Shown piece after piece: positions 36,782-49,700 of a DNA stretch of 64,000 nt. How positions within the stretch are numbered: position 1 is the stretch's first letter; each line of letters opens with the position of its first letter. A program made the position numbers and the translations under genes. A model generated the notes under the pieces. That model was given only the letters and a program-made list of their open reading frames with translations, was not told where the DNA came from and did not search any database. Origin of the DNA: Galbula dea (taxonomy: Eukaryota; Chordata; Aves; Piciformes; Galbulidae); assembly GCA_013399015.1 (NCBI GenBank), contig VWZX01001688.1, positions 1,736,001 to 1,800,000 of the forward strand, given 5' to 3'.

Positions 36782-38699
36782 GTATGTTTTAGTCTTTCAG
36801 AGGATTACGGAGTTTTCCATAGAAAGAAAAGGTTATGCATGAGCTCCTGTCTCTGCTCAGAATTAAGGTGCCCTGGTCCCTCCTTACTATCCTCTGCTCT
36901 GCCCAGCAGGGAGACACAGGCAAATACATATGCCAAGAAACAACAACATATTTTGATACCTAATTCCTAGATGGACTAATTGATATGGGCTGTTAGGCAT
37001 TTGCATAGGAATTAGGAACCTTGGAGCTTTTTGAAACTGGACTTAAAATTTTGTTTTCTCCTTAATGAACCAGAAATCCTGTGGCATCATCATGAGAACA
37101 AATCACATGGGGGCTGGCTGTTTTCCACATCACTGCCTTAGCCCTTGGGCATTAACTTTGAAAATTCACAGGAAAACATACACATAAGATCACTTTGGAC
37201 AAAAATCTCTGGCCTTAAAGAAAATACAGTGGTGAATGATGATCTTAACATGAAATTAATGACCTGAGAGTGTTTTTGACTTTTCTTGCCATGACAATGA
37301 ATTTGTAGAAGAACTAATAAAGATAGTGAATAAATGGTTAAAGTTCCCCTGCAGATGGTCACAGTCTATTACTATTATTACTATATTATTATCATAATGA
37401 TTCAGAGCCTGGAAGAGAGAATCTGATTAGCAGCCTACTGTCTCTTGGAGGTCAACGTCACTTTTTCATTCCTCCAGAACTGCCTCTTCATTAGAGTCCT
37501 CTAACAATAACCATTGCCCAAGAACCTCTCAAAAAATTTACCCCTATGATTTGCCTGTGTTGCCTCAAGGAAACAAAAATAAGAACTTCTCGCAGCAGCT
37601 TTACTTCTGAGCAGACACAGGCTTACAGGGTGTTGCCAGGACACATTGGAAAGGTGCGGTGGTAGTTTTCAATCCTATACAACTGGGAGCAAGAGCCTAT
37701 TCGCACCTATCAGGATTTTAAATGGGAAGAAGTACTAAAATGTTTCATAGTAGCAAAGTTCTCTGAACTTGACTTCTAGTTCAGCAGCCTTCCTCAGCAC
37801 AGCTCAGTTGTCCTTTCTAATACAGCATGTGCTGAGCACACTTGCTGTGTCTGAACAGTTTTACTGCTTTATTTTTGTTTTAAAACATGCATATTCTAAG
37901 GCTGTTTTTGTTTAAATACCTTGGGTCTGGGAGGAATGAAAAGCAGACATAGAGGAACAGGCCAGTTCTCTGCTCATTCTTTTGCTGTGCATAATCCATG
38001 GATGTGGTCCAATCTCCCTTTGAGTGAGTGGGAATCTCTCAGGTTAGGCATTAAGAGTGCCAGTATCTGAGTTTTAGAGGAAGAAGTTTGGGGTTTTTTT
38101 AATGTGTAGCCAGGTTTCTGCAGAATCACATAAGAAGTTTGTTGAACCAAACCTTGATCTCAACTCTCTTAGGTCAATGTCCTGACTGACCTCATCTCCT
38201 TCCTTGACTTTTGTCGTTCCTCACACAGCATCTCCACCAGATTTGTTTACTCAACTTTGAGCAAGGTGAAGGACTAATTCAACCAACTGAGCTGCATCAG
38301 GAAGCCTGTATGTATTCAGACAAGTAATCCAACAGCCAAGGCAGACAGGAGTTATTTCTATTGCTGCCAACAGCCAGAAGAGCACAAGGGAAGAGAGAGC
38401 TGCAACCATTCAAAAGGGGTCCTGAGGGGAGGCACAGCTATCCTGACTTCACAGCTGTTGGATGGGATAGACCTAATCACCACACACAAACCAATAGACA
38501 TGAAGTATACCAAAGCAAAGGCTCTTTGACACTGCAGCCTTAATTTCTCCTGCTCCATTACCCCTCCCATTAAACACAAATGGTGTCTGACACATCTCCC
38601 TGCTAGAGATGGGAAGTCTGTGTCCCCAAACAGCTGGCCAGCCTGTCTTATGTGAGCGAGCAGATGGACTCTTGGTTTGCACTGCGTGACCTGTTCACT
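36782..38699. other. Unique sequence with a short ATT microsatellite
   Basis: A degenerate ATT/ACT repeat (TATTACTATTATTACTATATTATTATCATAATG) lies at 37367-37400. Nothing else is recognisable. Short opposing frames at 38358-38682 lack motifs. Confidence 0.5.
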
Positions 38700-40130
38700 G
38701 ACAGTAGATGTATTGGCTGTATTGTCCTCAGGACTCCCTTTGTTATATTAAAAATAAGCAAGAACTAATATTAAAACCAGAATAAAACAAAGTTGATTTT
38801 TTATGCTCCAGAGATTTTGACTTGGTGGGACTGTCTACAACAACTGACCATAAAATATTGCATTAAAATCAGATGATATTGCAAGAGTGTATGCTACAGG
38901 ACAAAAGTAAGAGATAAAAAAAACAGCTGTAATTTTAGCAATCTTGTCCATAACATTAAAGCACACAACAGTGCTCTGCAGACTTTGGATGAGTATGATG
39001 CATATTTTACAGCCATGTTTTTATTGACTATAATTTATACCCTGAAGCATTATTGTCTCTGTATGAAAAGAGCAATTTTGTTTTCCAGCAAGCAAACAGC
39101 TCTCCAGAAGGCACCCAAGTCCTCCAGAGAGAGGCACAGGCAACAAAATGTTTAAAGCAGAATAAAGAATTTACTGCTGGACCAACACAGATTATAACCT
39201 CTTTTGCCAGTGACCTTTACTGAACAACGTAAATGAGATATTCCGGTCTGATATAACAACCTGACAATCTGCTGCTTCAATGCATTGTGTCTGAGGGAAT
39301 AAAAAATTCATTTTCCATGTAAAAAGGGATGTGTTCTCTGCTAAACACCAGCACTGCACTGCTGCTGCCTGCCATGTAGGACAGCAAACCTGCCAAAAAC
39401 CACAGTTATTGTCCTCACTCAGCTGAGAAAGCCCTTAGCACACCAGAAGTGCTGCTCCCCTCCTCTTCCTCTTCCCACCTGGAACATCCTTCAGCCCCAT
39501 ACAGAGCTCCGTCTCCACAGTTTCCCAGAAGACTCCTGGGGAAAAGTGGAAACCAATCTTTTGTGTACATAGTGACCATAGGCTGCCAGGAGAACAGCTG
39601 TAAGGGATCCTCATTATGGTTCCAAGTGATAATGTTGATCATCAACATTGAAAGATAACAGAATTTTGCAGAACCAAAACCTTTTTTCCTTCCAAGACCC
39701 CCAGTAAAAATGGATTTTTCTCACACCAATTGTCCATCCCTAATAAGCCATCTGAGTTTTACTAATAAAGAGGTGAAAATTTTTCATTTCAAACACTCCA
39801 GTTCCACCAAAATGTACCTTCTTTATGTGCATTTAATTACTGTGGTTGCAGAACAGAATGGCCTTTGCCTGTGCATTACCACTAATTACGTACGAACATT
39901 AGCATAGTCTATGCATGAAAGATCATCTTAATATTTAGTGGTAAAAATAGTATCAGCTCCCTAGATGGTATAAATGAATGACTATAAAGCTCTTACAGTT
40001 TACTTTCAGTAAGGTTTGGTCTGTAATTTTTAACCAATCAACATATTTTCAATTGACAAATGTGAGCTGATATGTATCATGATGCCTTGTGAGGCTGAAA
40101 ATAGATTTTGCAAATACGTTTCTGGGTGCA
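38700..40130. promoter_or_regulatory. AT-rich region with candidate conserved non-coding elements
   Basis: Two blocks, about 38740-39060 and 39890-40130, are AT-rich, non-repetitive and dense in TAAT/ATTA, TTTATTG and CAATCAA words. They include ACTAATTACGTACGAAC near 39880-39897 with two CpGs, and AACCAATCAACATATTTTCAATTG near 40032-40055. A GC-richer stretch without known genes (39420-39660) separates them. An enhancer role is inferred from texture only. Confidence 0.25.
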
Positions 40131-41282
40131 GAGGTGGTTCATGCAAGGGAAGCAAAAGATGAGGAGAGAAAAGATTGGTTCCCAGGGCTGGATTTGAGTC
40201 TCTCTCATCTGCCTATGCTCACTAATCAGTCCAGAAAGGAAACTCTGATCCTATTCACAGAGTGCATGACTTGTACTCAGAGCAGAGAATGGAGCCTGAA
40301 GATGACAGTGCTTTCACTCATAGAAAAGGATACAGCAGAAACACCACCTAATGTGTCCTACCACGTCACATCACCAGACAAAAAAGGAAGCACTGGTACC
40401 AGATTCTTATTTCTAATGGATCCTGTGGGATTTTTCCAAGTTGCATTGACCATTTTTTAAAATCTAGAGTCTATTAGGAGAAAAAGAGAAGGAAAAAAGT
40501 TAACAGCAATTCATTTTGTTTCCACTTGTATTTTGTACGTGTGAAAAAGAAGAAGAGTGCTGCCTGGGGTCCACACACACTCAAAAACTAGACTTAGACT
40601 TCTTGCAGTCTAGGTAACCACAATCCTTCATTCTGGCTTGGGGCACTAGGTCCTGGACAGGCAGAGACCATGATGTCTGTATGCATGGAAGAGGAGGAGG
40701 CTTTACCTCTGATCACCCTCTGATCCCTGAACCAGCACCACAGCAGAGGTTGTCACTGCAGGATCAACATCCTTGGCTGAAGGAGCTCAGGAGGATGAAG
40801 ATGGAAAGCCCAGATGTAGGCCACAGCTAACACACAATTCAGGGTCCAGCTGTAGCCCTGAACACTGAGCAAATCTATTATTTCAGGCATACATATCTCA
40901 AACCCTCTGCTCTTAAAATTCAAGGTAGCATTAATGTTCACCTAACCCAAATGGGAACTGGAAGATTGGTTTTTAGTTGGAAGACAGTTTTAGAATGTAA
41001 ATCTCAAATACTACTAAATATTTCTGTCACATACAGACTTTTCAGTTCATCTAAAGAAAGAGAGACACTTTGTTGACTTGCTCATTCATTGCAGGAAGAA
41101 CAATTTTTGAGATCTCTGAAAAATGCTCAAGAACAACTTATATGAAGAGCTGTAACAGCTGGGGTGGAATCATTACTTGTCCAAAACTGGAATTTGCTAC
41201 AACAGTCTGATTCTTATGTCTGGCAAACTATAGTGAAATCATCGCATAATAAATTACTTACAACTGACCTATTTTTATTTAG
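40131..41282. other. Unique sequence, nothing recognised
   Basis: A 123-codon plus-strand frame at 40089-40460 has no motif and overlaps the preceding AT-rich block. A purine-rich patch at 40468-40560 is low complexity. Confidence 0.45.
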
Positions 41283-41361
41283 AGCAAGCAGAGAAAAAGT
41301 CTGTGCAAATGAGCTGAGGAGAAGGAGGGGCTCAGATGATGTTTACTAGAGCTACTGGAAG
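41283..41361 (+). other. Exon-like interval (79 bp), closed in all frames
   Basis: It follows the acceptor CTGACCTATTTTTATTTAG and ends AAG before GTGAGC at 41362. Every reading frame contains a stop, so only a non-coding or untranslated exon would fit. Support is limited to the two splice motifs. Confidence 0.12.
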
Positions 41362-43873
41362 GTGAGCCTGTTGAGGAAGAGATTGAAAGAAAAGGGTGGT
41401 CAGCCTATGTCTCAGGGATGGAGACAGCTTTCACTTCAGAAGAAGGAAGATGGATACCTGAGGACCTAATTTCTCAAATATGGACATGAAACGTACCTAA
41501 CTGAATAAAATTTGCATGAATTTGTTTGTCCTCCTACCTATAACTTCAATCTGGTAAAATTCCAGTGGGTGGCTTCCAGTTCTCTGACCCATGGACCCAT
41601 AAGGGAAAGGACAATTTCGTGGGTCTGCAAGCCCTATAAACCATTCACAAAGAACTTCTGAAAGGGCCTGGCCCTTTGGTAGGAAACGTGATGAAAACCA
41701 TTGGCTGAACAAGGCAGGAAGCTGTTGGTGAAGCAAACACCCAGCTAGAGGTCTGTGACCCATGCCAGTCTCCAGACTCCCCAGGGGTAGCTTACACACA
41801 GTGAATAGAGGGTCTGGGCAGTGACCCAGCCTGGGAGCTGCTCATCTCCCAGCTTCAGAGTTGCTCTTATGGGGGCAGTGGCAGGCCTCCCTCCAGACAG
41901 TGCCTTGGTTTCCCTCAGCTGGGGAGCAGCAGTGCCAGCACACTCCCTACACACTGTGGAATTCAGAGGATGAGAGGACTGCATGTGCACTGGGTGCTAC
42001 AGACAGCTACACACATGCCACCATCTCAGTGAATCAGAGCCAGAAGAATATACTGCTAACTTTAAACACTCAGATCACAAGACTGGTACGAATACAGGTT
42101 TTTCAGGCTATTTATCTGCCTTCTGCTTTTTTAACCTTTAGATTTTGTTTCTTCAGACTTTTCCTGCATTCATTAGGAGCTGAGACTCTTATCTTCTCTT
42201 AAATGAAGCTGAGACCACTATTGTACCCCTAGTTTTAGCATGGGAGGCTTTAAAGAGAGCATGACCAAGAGACCAGACAGCCTTCCCTCAAGTCCTTAGT
42301 CTATCTGTACACAGGCACTACAGTGAATTGTGTTTGTTTTGCTACAGTTTGATAGATTATTCCTTAGCTGTAGAGTACCCACCTACTTGCTTCTGAAATG
42401 CAGAGAGAAGCAAGCTAAAACAGGTTCTGGAGTTATCTGCCAGGAACATCCATGAAAGTTTCTAAGTTTTATGATCTTAGACGACCACATACTGTTCTGT
42501 CTCTAAAGGACATCTACAGAGGATCACACTGTGTTCTCAAAGAAAGCAGAAATTTTCTGCCTTTTTTCTGTTGCTCAAACTAATATAGAATCTAAATTAA
42601 CTTTTGTCAAATATCTTAAAATTTTCGTGTTATGCACCAGCATCCACTGCTGCCTTTTAGCTTGGCTTTCCTCAAAATCAAAGTTGCAGTCTTAATCCCT
42701 TTAAAGTCAAGGTAAAATTTCCATTTCAAAGACTGGCATTACATCCTTTGTACTTAGTCTGCAAACCTGATAGAAGCAGACACAATAGGATAGGAGAGGA
42801 AATCTTTTCCAAGAAATATATCCCAATGGGAAATACCCTTTTCAAATACTGAAATTCTCCAAGAAGTTAAAATTTTATCCAAACATTGTTTATTGAAAAA
42901 ACATCCTCTCTGTTTTATGGTTGCAGCTGGTTACCTCCCGTACCCCAAATTCTTTTTGCACTGTTTTTCATAATCAAAGATTTCTAGAAAAAACCTTTTC
43001 CAACTCAAAGCACTGCAGTTTTGATTTTTTTTTTGAGTCACAATGGAAATACATAAATAGGAAAAGAGGGAAGTGTGTTTCCATTCCCACATAGCCATGT
43101 GCTCCTCTTCACCAGGGCTCTTCACAGAGCCACTCCATGTTATAGCAAACGATTAACTCACACAACAGGAAGCAGCAATACAACACAGGCTGTTGTATGT
43201 GACATAAGATGACACAGGTTGTCACATGGGTGCTGTATCAAACTGCCAGGGAAAGGAAATAACAAGAGACACTTCACAGCTGTCCAGACTGAGGTTTGGA
43301 TGCATAGTGTTTGTGCATCGTAGGGGCAAAAACTCTTAGTCACGTCTTGTATATAGGATGTATATCCCTCTCTCAACAGCAAAAATGTAACAGAATTAGA
43401 TATATTCTTCTCTGGAGCTTCTTTCTGCTCCTGAGTATTTATAGCCTCTTTCAATCCAGATAAAGTGGCTGACAAAGCAGGATTGATTTGATTAGCATGT
43501 AAATAAAGCTTCATTGATGCTCCTAGCTTGCTTGTCATGGATATATTTTGATGAGATTTCTGTCTGCTTTTCCTATTTACATTTGCTTCTTGTTTGCTGA
43601 GTTCCTGAGCCTGTGTACTGGGAAAGGCTTAGGTCTCTAGAAGCTGATGGATAGAGGCTCCTCACCACAAGTGGTACCATGTGAGCAGAGATGCAGGACT
43701 GTTTTCCCTCTGGTCAACCAATAGCATCAAGCACATAGTTGTGCTCAGCATTTCTCCATGTTGGTCTTCACTAGTCTGGTGGGGAATGAGCAGGGATTGG
43801 CCAAACTGGAAGAATTGCATGGGAAAGTAAGCACTCCAGGACATGGCCAAGTTTGAGAATTTAAAATTGCTAA
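41362..43873. other. Unique sequence, nothing recognised
   Basis: Opposing frames at 41497-42202 and a 126-codon minus-strand frame at 43158-43538 have no recognisable domains. The stretch from 42540 to 43030 is AT-rich with several T and A runs. No interspersed repeat was recognised. Confidence 0.45.
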
Positions 43874-43914
43874 ATCCTTTGGTTTGTTTTACCTATATAC
43901 CTGTGGACACCTAG

Positions 43915-44008
43915 AAACCGCAGAGGCAGAAGACCTGGACAGACATATCTAATCAAGCTGGTCTCGGACATCAAGGAGCCACTGAGGAAATATTTTACTG
44001 ACACAGAG
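43915..44008 (+). other. Coding-like exon candidate (94 bp) of unknown family
   Basis: An AG at 43913-43914 after a T-rich tract can act as acceptor, and GAG|GTATGC at 44008/44009 as donor. The frame open from 43874 to 44065 reads PGQTYLIKLVSDIKEPLRKY then FTDTE up to the donor. The codons from 43949 to 44008 favour G or C at the third position and include a TCG, which is more coding-like than the surroundings. I recognise no family. It may be an exon of an unannotated gene, a fragment of an old pseudogene or mobile-element protein, or chance. Confidence 0.22.
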
Positions 44009-44065
44009 GTATGCCTTGGCTTCCAGACCACAAGACCACAAAAAACTGAATTATTTCTTGCCTGC

Positions 44066-46399
44066 TAGATATGAGGCTGATTCGATAGCATCTGTGTGCT
44101 GCAGCTGATGTGGAAGCAGCCTGAAAAGCAGTTGTGCCCCAGGTCAACCAGTCCTGTCTCCCTAGTATCCCAGCAAAAGGCTAGGGAACATCTCTGGCTG
44201 GTCATGCTCAGCTCAGACTGGGGACATGCAGTGACTTCTGGCCATACTTTCCCTTGCACTGTCAGGCAGGATCTCTCTGTTCTTCTGCACAGCCTTGGTT
44301 CTGAGCAGAAGTCCTCAGAAAAGAGGAAAAAGGCCCCAGCCTGGGCATATGGCACTTGCTCCTGACCTGGCTGTAGGAGCAGGATCCCATCAGAGACATT
44401 CTGCATCTACCTCCTCACCAGGAATCAACAAATACTGGTACATTCGTACCTCATTTTTCAAGCAAAGCAGTTCTGAACAGCCTATGGGGAAAGAAAGAAT
44501 CCAAGCACTGAATGCTGGCCACAAAACTGCATGTGTCTCTGGGAAGAGAGCGAAACAGCCACGGATGGAGAGGTTCCAGACTGAACAGTTCAAGTAATGG
44601 TTAAATATGTGCTCCTCAGAACTAAACAAACAAATCTTCTTTCCAGATAAATTCTACCACTTTCCTGTCACTTGCCTCAGCCACTCCAGCAAGGAAGGAT
44701 AAATCTGCGGAATGTTGTTCTAAGGGAAACCGCTACAGGACTGAATCGTGACAGTGAAAGATGGTTCACAATAACATTTTAACAGGAGACATAATCCCAA
44801 TAAATGGAAGTGGCAGAAATCCACAACACAAAGTAACAGACTGCAAGCTAAAATTGATCATCAGATTAATTGTTGCTATCAAAACAGAACTTAAAAATAA
44901 ACATAGAAATCATATTGAGAAACTAACAAAATTGTTGCTAAGTGAAGGATCAAGTTTGTATATGTAGACATAAGTAGGTACCTTCACATCAGCAAAAAAT
45001 CCTGGGTACAGACGTGTTCTTGAGCACAAGTGTACATACATCTACAAATGGATTAGAGATCTTTTGCTTTCCTCAGAGTAACCATATCCCTAGGGATGTG
45101 CCACAGATGCTCGCACACACTTTCAGGAGCAAAGAGCCTCTAAGGGAGCCCCAGGCCCAACGCTGGACTGAACATATGGTGTCATGGCATGGTCCCAGGA
45201 GGAAGGACAGCGCTGCCCTCTGCTATGACAAGCCCTTCTTTTCCCTTTCGCCTGTTCAGCGAAGACCAGATTTTTGCCAAGCCACAAAGCTGCTCATAGG
45301 ATGATCCCTTTACTTCTCAAGATGAAAATCTCTCTGTTCTACATCTAAAGAGTCCAGAGAACATAGGCAGCTGGTTTGAGGCCAGACCCGCTGTTCAGGC
45401 TCAGCCCTAGCAAAGTGGCAGTGCCCTGCTGATCTCCCCGGGCTGCCTTAGGAATGGGCTTATTGATATTCACATTTTGATCTTGTGATAGTCCTGAAGC
45501 ACTGCAAGTACATTCATTCATTCATGCCAGCCAAGGAGAATAATTACAGTTGTTCACAGTTATCTAAGAGAGGTCTCTGTCTCTCAGGCCCAGATGCCAC
45601 GCTGATGGGCTCCCTGGAATTGAATGTGCAGTCAGCCATCAGAGCAACAAGGCAGATTAGGAAGAACAGAACTTCTGAGCCAAAGTGCAAGGAGAAATCT
45701 ACATTTTTGAAGTTCACCACAGAACAGAAATGCATAAAGGTTCTTTTAGAGCAATGCCAAAGAAGTTTGTGTCACTGTGTTGAAGTAGCCAAAGCAATAA
45801 ACAGACTACACCTTCACAACACTCACCTCTGAAAACACAGCAGGAAGGGTTCATCCTTATGTGAAGAAGAAAGAGTTGTGCAAAAAATCAGTTTAACTGA
45901 TGTCTCACAAAAACAAATCCCACAATGTTGTGCTTTCAGATGGAAGACTATTTTGCATATAAAAGTTACTCCTTTACTGTCCCTGAGGAAACACGGGGGA
46001 GGAATCAACCCCTGGGTCCCTCTTGGCCCTACCATGAATTGTCAGACTCCTCAGGTGGCCTTGGCAAAGCAGTCACTGTGTGCCCAGTGCCCCTCTTTGA
46101 GATGGGATGAAGGCATTTCTGAAGATAAACCAGTTCCATAATGAATACTAGAGAGTAACCATGCTGATGGCCAGGGACCAGGGATGGAGGACCCTCACTG
46201 CCTTGACTTTCCCTGCTGCTGCTGGTCTCCTGTGCCTGTGTTTGCTTTTTAATTCCCTCAGATATCTCCATTATTATTATTGTCAACCCAGCAAAGATAG
46301 GACCTCAGAGATACTTGCTTTCTCCCACATTCTGGGACTGCGGAAATTAATGTGTTTTTTATCCCTGACTGAACAGAAACAGAACAAAGCAAGTAAGCA
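44066..46399. other. Unique sequence with one CTCF-like motif
   Basis: The segment at 44740-44970 is AT-rich with ATTAATTGTTGC and AAAATTGATCATC words and may be a small conserved element. GCTGCCCTCTGCTA at 45212-45225 resembles the reverse complement of the CTCF core but ends TATG rather than TGG. A short (ATTC)n run lies at 45511-45525. No gene is recognised. Confidence 0.4.
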
Positions 46400-46760
46400 A
46401 CCGTGGAAGGAATGCCCCCTGCCCAGGTGCAGGATTGGTTCCATGCCTTGCAACCCTGCTGCAGATTAATGCTCCTGCTGTGGCAGGTTTCAGCACCAAG
46501 GCTCTGCAGCAAGAGCCCTTGGAAGCTCTGGACGCTGATGAATTTTATTATGAGACAAACGCCAATAGATCCAATGGATCTCTCTGTTTGTGGCAGTGGG
46601 GTTAGACTGCAGGCTGACAGCCTGCACGCTTGGATTACATTATCCGAAGGAAGCACCAGCCAAAGGCTGCCTAATGTAATTTTCCTTCATTAGAAGGTTA
46701 TTAGTAATTCCACTTGTAGGGCTGTAATGTGCACTGCATCCTGACACTCAGCAGTATTTC
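46400..46760. promoter_or_regulatory. Candidate conserved non-coding element with inverted ATTACATTA motif
   Basis: This dense non-repetitive block contains GCAGATTAATGC, TTCAGCACC at 46489-46497 (identical to the left half of the REST/RE1 site, but without the right half), and GATGAATTTTATTATGAG. A perfect 9-bp inverted repeat pairs ATTACATTA (46634-46642) with TAATGTAAT (46672-46680) across 29 bases. TTCATTAGAAGGTTATTAG follows. The segment looks like a developmental enhancer; conservation is inferred. A 96-codon open frame overlaps it without a recognisable product. Confidence 0.33.
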
Positions 46761-49700
46761 AGGGGACGACATTTTCTACTCTCGTTTATAGGAAAAAGGA
46801 GAAGATAAAGTTCACAATCACAAATGCAACCTGTGGTCTGGGCAGGGAAGTGTTCATCCATGCACTTTTCATACAAACCTTGAATCAAGTTTTCATGATT
46901 TTATCAACAGGTATATCCCTAGTTTGGGGGCAGATGTATAGAGGCGAGGGATGGAACCACACACAGACTAACTTATAACTGGCAATACACACATACCTAT
47001 AACTGCCACCATACAGCACGCTGACACACAGTGAATGCACCAAGCTCCAAGCAATAACACCTCTGACCCCACAGAATGGTTTCTATCTGTGCGTGGTGGA
47101 GCACATTTCCCTGATCTCAACAGGACCTGGTCCTGCCTGCCCCACTCTGCCTCACTTAGCAGGGCCCGTGGCACCAGCACAGCACCGCAGCAGCCCAAAC
47201 AGCCCCCGCAAAGCAACAGGGGCATGGCTGCAGCTGGGGGTTGATGGAGCCATGTGGGCAGGAACCAGAATTGCCAGCCACAGGAAATCTTGATTATTAT
47301 AGGTTTAGATAATAAAATCCTTCTGTCTTGGAAGAAAAAATAAAAAGACCCAAATCTTGAAATTTCCTATGGAATGAAGTTCTAGAAAAAGCTGACTCAC
47401 AGAAACACTGTGCTTTAACAAGACTGAAATACATGATATGAATATTAACTGTAATAAGGAAATTATAGTTAAATATAATATCTGTATTTAACATAAAATT
47501 AAACAAAACAAGACCATCAGTTCATTTGGGCTGTTCCAGTGGGGAATTCAGACAAAATTAACATGGCCCACAAAGCATCTTAATTTGAACATGACTGAAT
47601 ATTGTGGTTCTGCTGACAGATTTCTGAACTAACCCCAGGTTTTTATTATGTCTTCAACAGTAAAACAATTTTTCCTGGGGCACAGTCCTTAACAAAACCC
47701 TGAATAAGATCTGAACATCTCCAAAGCCCAGGGCCGTTCCCAGCTGGTGGGACCATGATCCCTGCTTCCATTTTGCTGCCCCACAGCCTCCTGCTTACTT
47801 GAAAACATGCAGCAAAGCACCATTTTATAGTAAACTTTATCCAACTTCTCTCCAGAATCTTTTCACTCTCTTCTCAAGGGACCAGCACCACTAATTACTT
47901 TGGTGTTTTGAAACCATCTTTTAAAAAGCTACCTCTTCCTTCCCTCAGCAGACATCTGACAGAGCTGCTGCAGCCAAACATTGCAGGACACAAACCAGGA
48001 CAGCAATTCTTTGGGCAGGCACGCCTTGGTCTCTCTTATAACATATTAGCTATTTTTATCCATTACAGAGGGCTAAAAAAAGATTATTTTTTAAAGAAGT
48101 ACTTCAGGGAAAATGAGACCCTGCACTGAATCCTTTAGTAATTTCTAAGTAGCTAGTCCCCCACAAATGCTCAACACCCCTCAGCCCCTTCCCCTTGCCT
48201 GCCTCCTGCCACCATTAGCAGGGACTTGAAGCAGGGAACGGCTGGTGGGTGTCTGCCACCACACTACCAGTGTGCCCCAGTGCTGCTTGCCATTTTTGGC
48301 AGTCAAGCCCAGAAATATGCAGAAGACATAAATAATTCCTTTTTCGAAGTTGGTCAAGAGGACAGAGAGCTGGCTCCTGGCAGCAGCACGGTGTCCAGCA
48401 GGCTGGGACACAGGCAGGCAGGGGCTGACAAGCACCCCTGAGCTGTGGGGCACGCGGACACCCCATTGCCCTTGCCCCCAAGTGCTGTCACCTATCCACC
48501 CTTTAAAGGAAACAGAGAACTGGTGGCAACCCTGAGACAGGACACGTTTTAATACTAATCAGGCAGGATCTCACTTTAGCTCACACAGGGTAAGTGTTTA
48601 ACACAGAGTGCTGGAACCTGGAATACCCGGTGGCTGTCTCAGGGTGGCTGTTGAGTGGGGGCTCAGCTCTGCCAGGGCTCCTGATGTGCTGGCAGTACTG
48701 CAACTGCTTTCTTGCCATGGGTGCCTGAGCAGTCAAGAGCATGGTGCTGGGCGTGAAGGGCTCTGCTTCTGTTCAGCCTTTTCCTGAGAGCTAGCAGTTT
48801 GTGTAAAATGCACAGTCTGGCTTGTTAATTTCTTGCAGAAAGTCAGATGAAGGCATGGACTGGGTAGTCCAGAGCAGAGCAACAGCCACTAGGGCAGGAC
48901 AGGAGATGATGCCCAACTTGCCTATCTCCTGTACTCTGGCCAGGCTGCCACATCTCACCATGGCTGATCAGAGAGGTGGTGTGCTGGAAAAATGCCCTTA
49001 GAGAGTGAATTCCTCCTGTCCCAATTCAACATGTGTTATGTACCTGGATGCTGCCATGCACTTAGTCTTCGGCTTCTCCATTGCTGCTGCCTGCCAAGAG
49101 GCTAAAGATCACATGCAGAAACCCACTTACTAGGGAAATAACCATTCCTCATACACACAGTGACATGGCTGAAGTCTCAGACTTCAGAAGTGCTGTCAAT
49201 CTCTGATCTTCTGCAAGATGCGTTCTCCCTTTCCAAGGCTGATGACACCCTCCCCAGAACAAAACCTGGTCCCTCTTGACCCTTTACACCTCCCCATGCC
49301 CATCAAAAACTGCCACCATGTAATGAAGGCCCCATCTCCCAGGGCTCTCAGTGCAGAGCATCCTGATTCAGCAGCACAGTACCAGCATAAGATAGTAACA
49401 AGATGCTGGCACTGCACTTCATAGCTTGTCACAGTGTTAGAGTACCAGCTTCTTGCAACACTGCCTTCCTGCAGCATGCCTCAGTTGGGCTGACTTTGCT
49501 CTGACCAGGACCTGCATGCCCTTGCTCAAAGTAAGAACCCCAAACCAATTCATTCTCTGAAAAATTCCCATTGTGTGTCTGGTATTAGAATCCATGGTGA
49601 CATCTCTGCTCTTGCCAGCTAGACAGGCTCGGTGTGAGAACAGCTGTTCACACAGACAGAAGGCAACAATGTCTGACATAGCACTGATTCTTTACCCAGG

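Noticed and set aside
46489..46509. Full REST/RE1 silencer site
   Set aside because: Only the left half TTCAGCACC and a GG match; the right half is absent.
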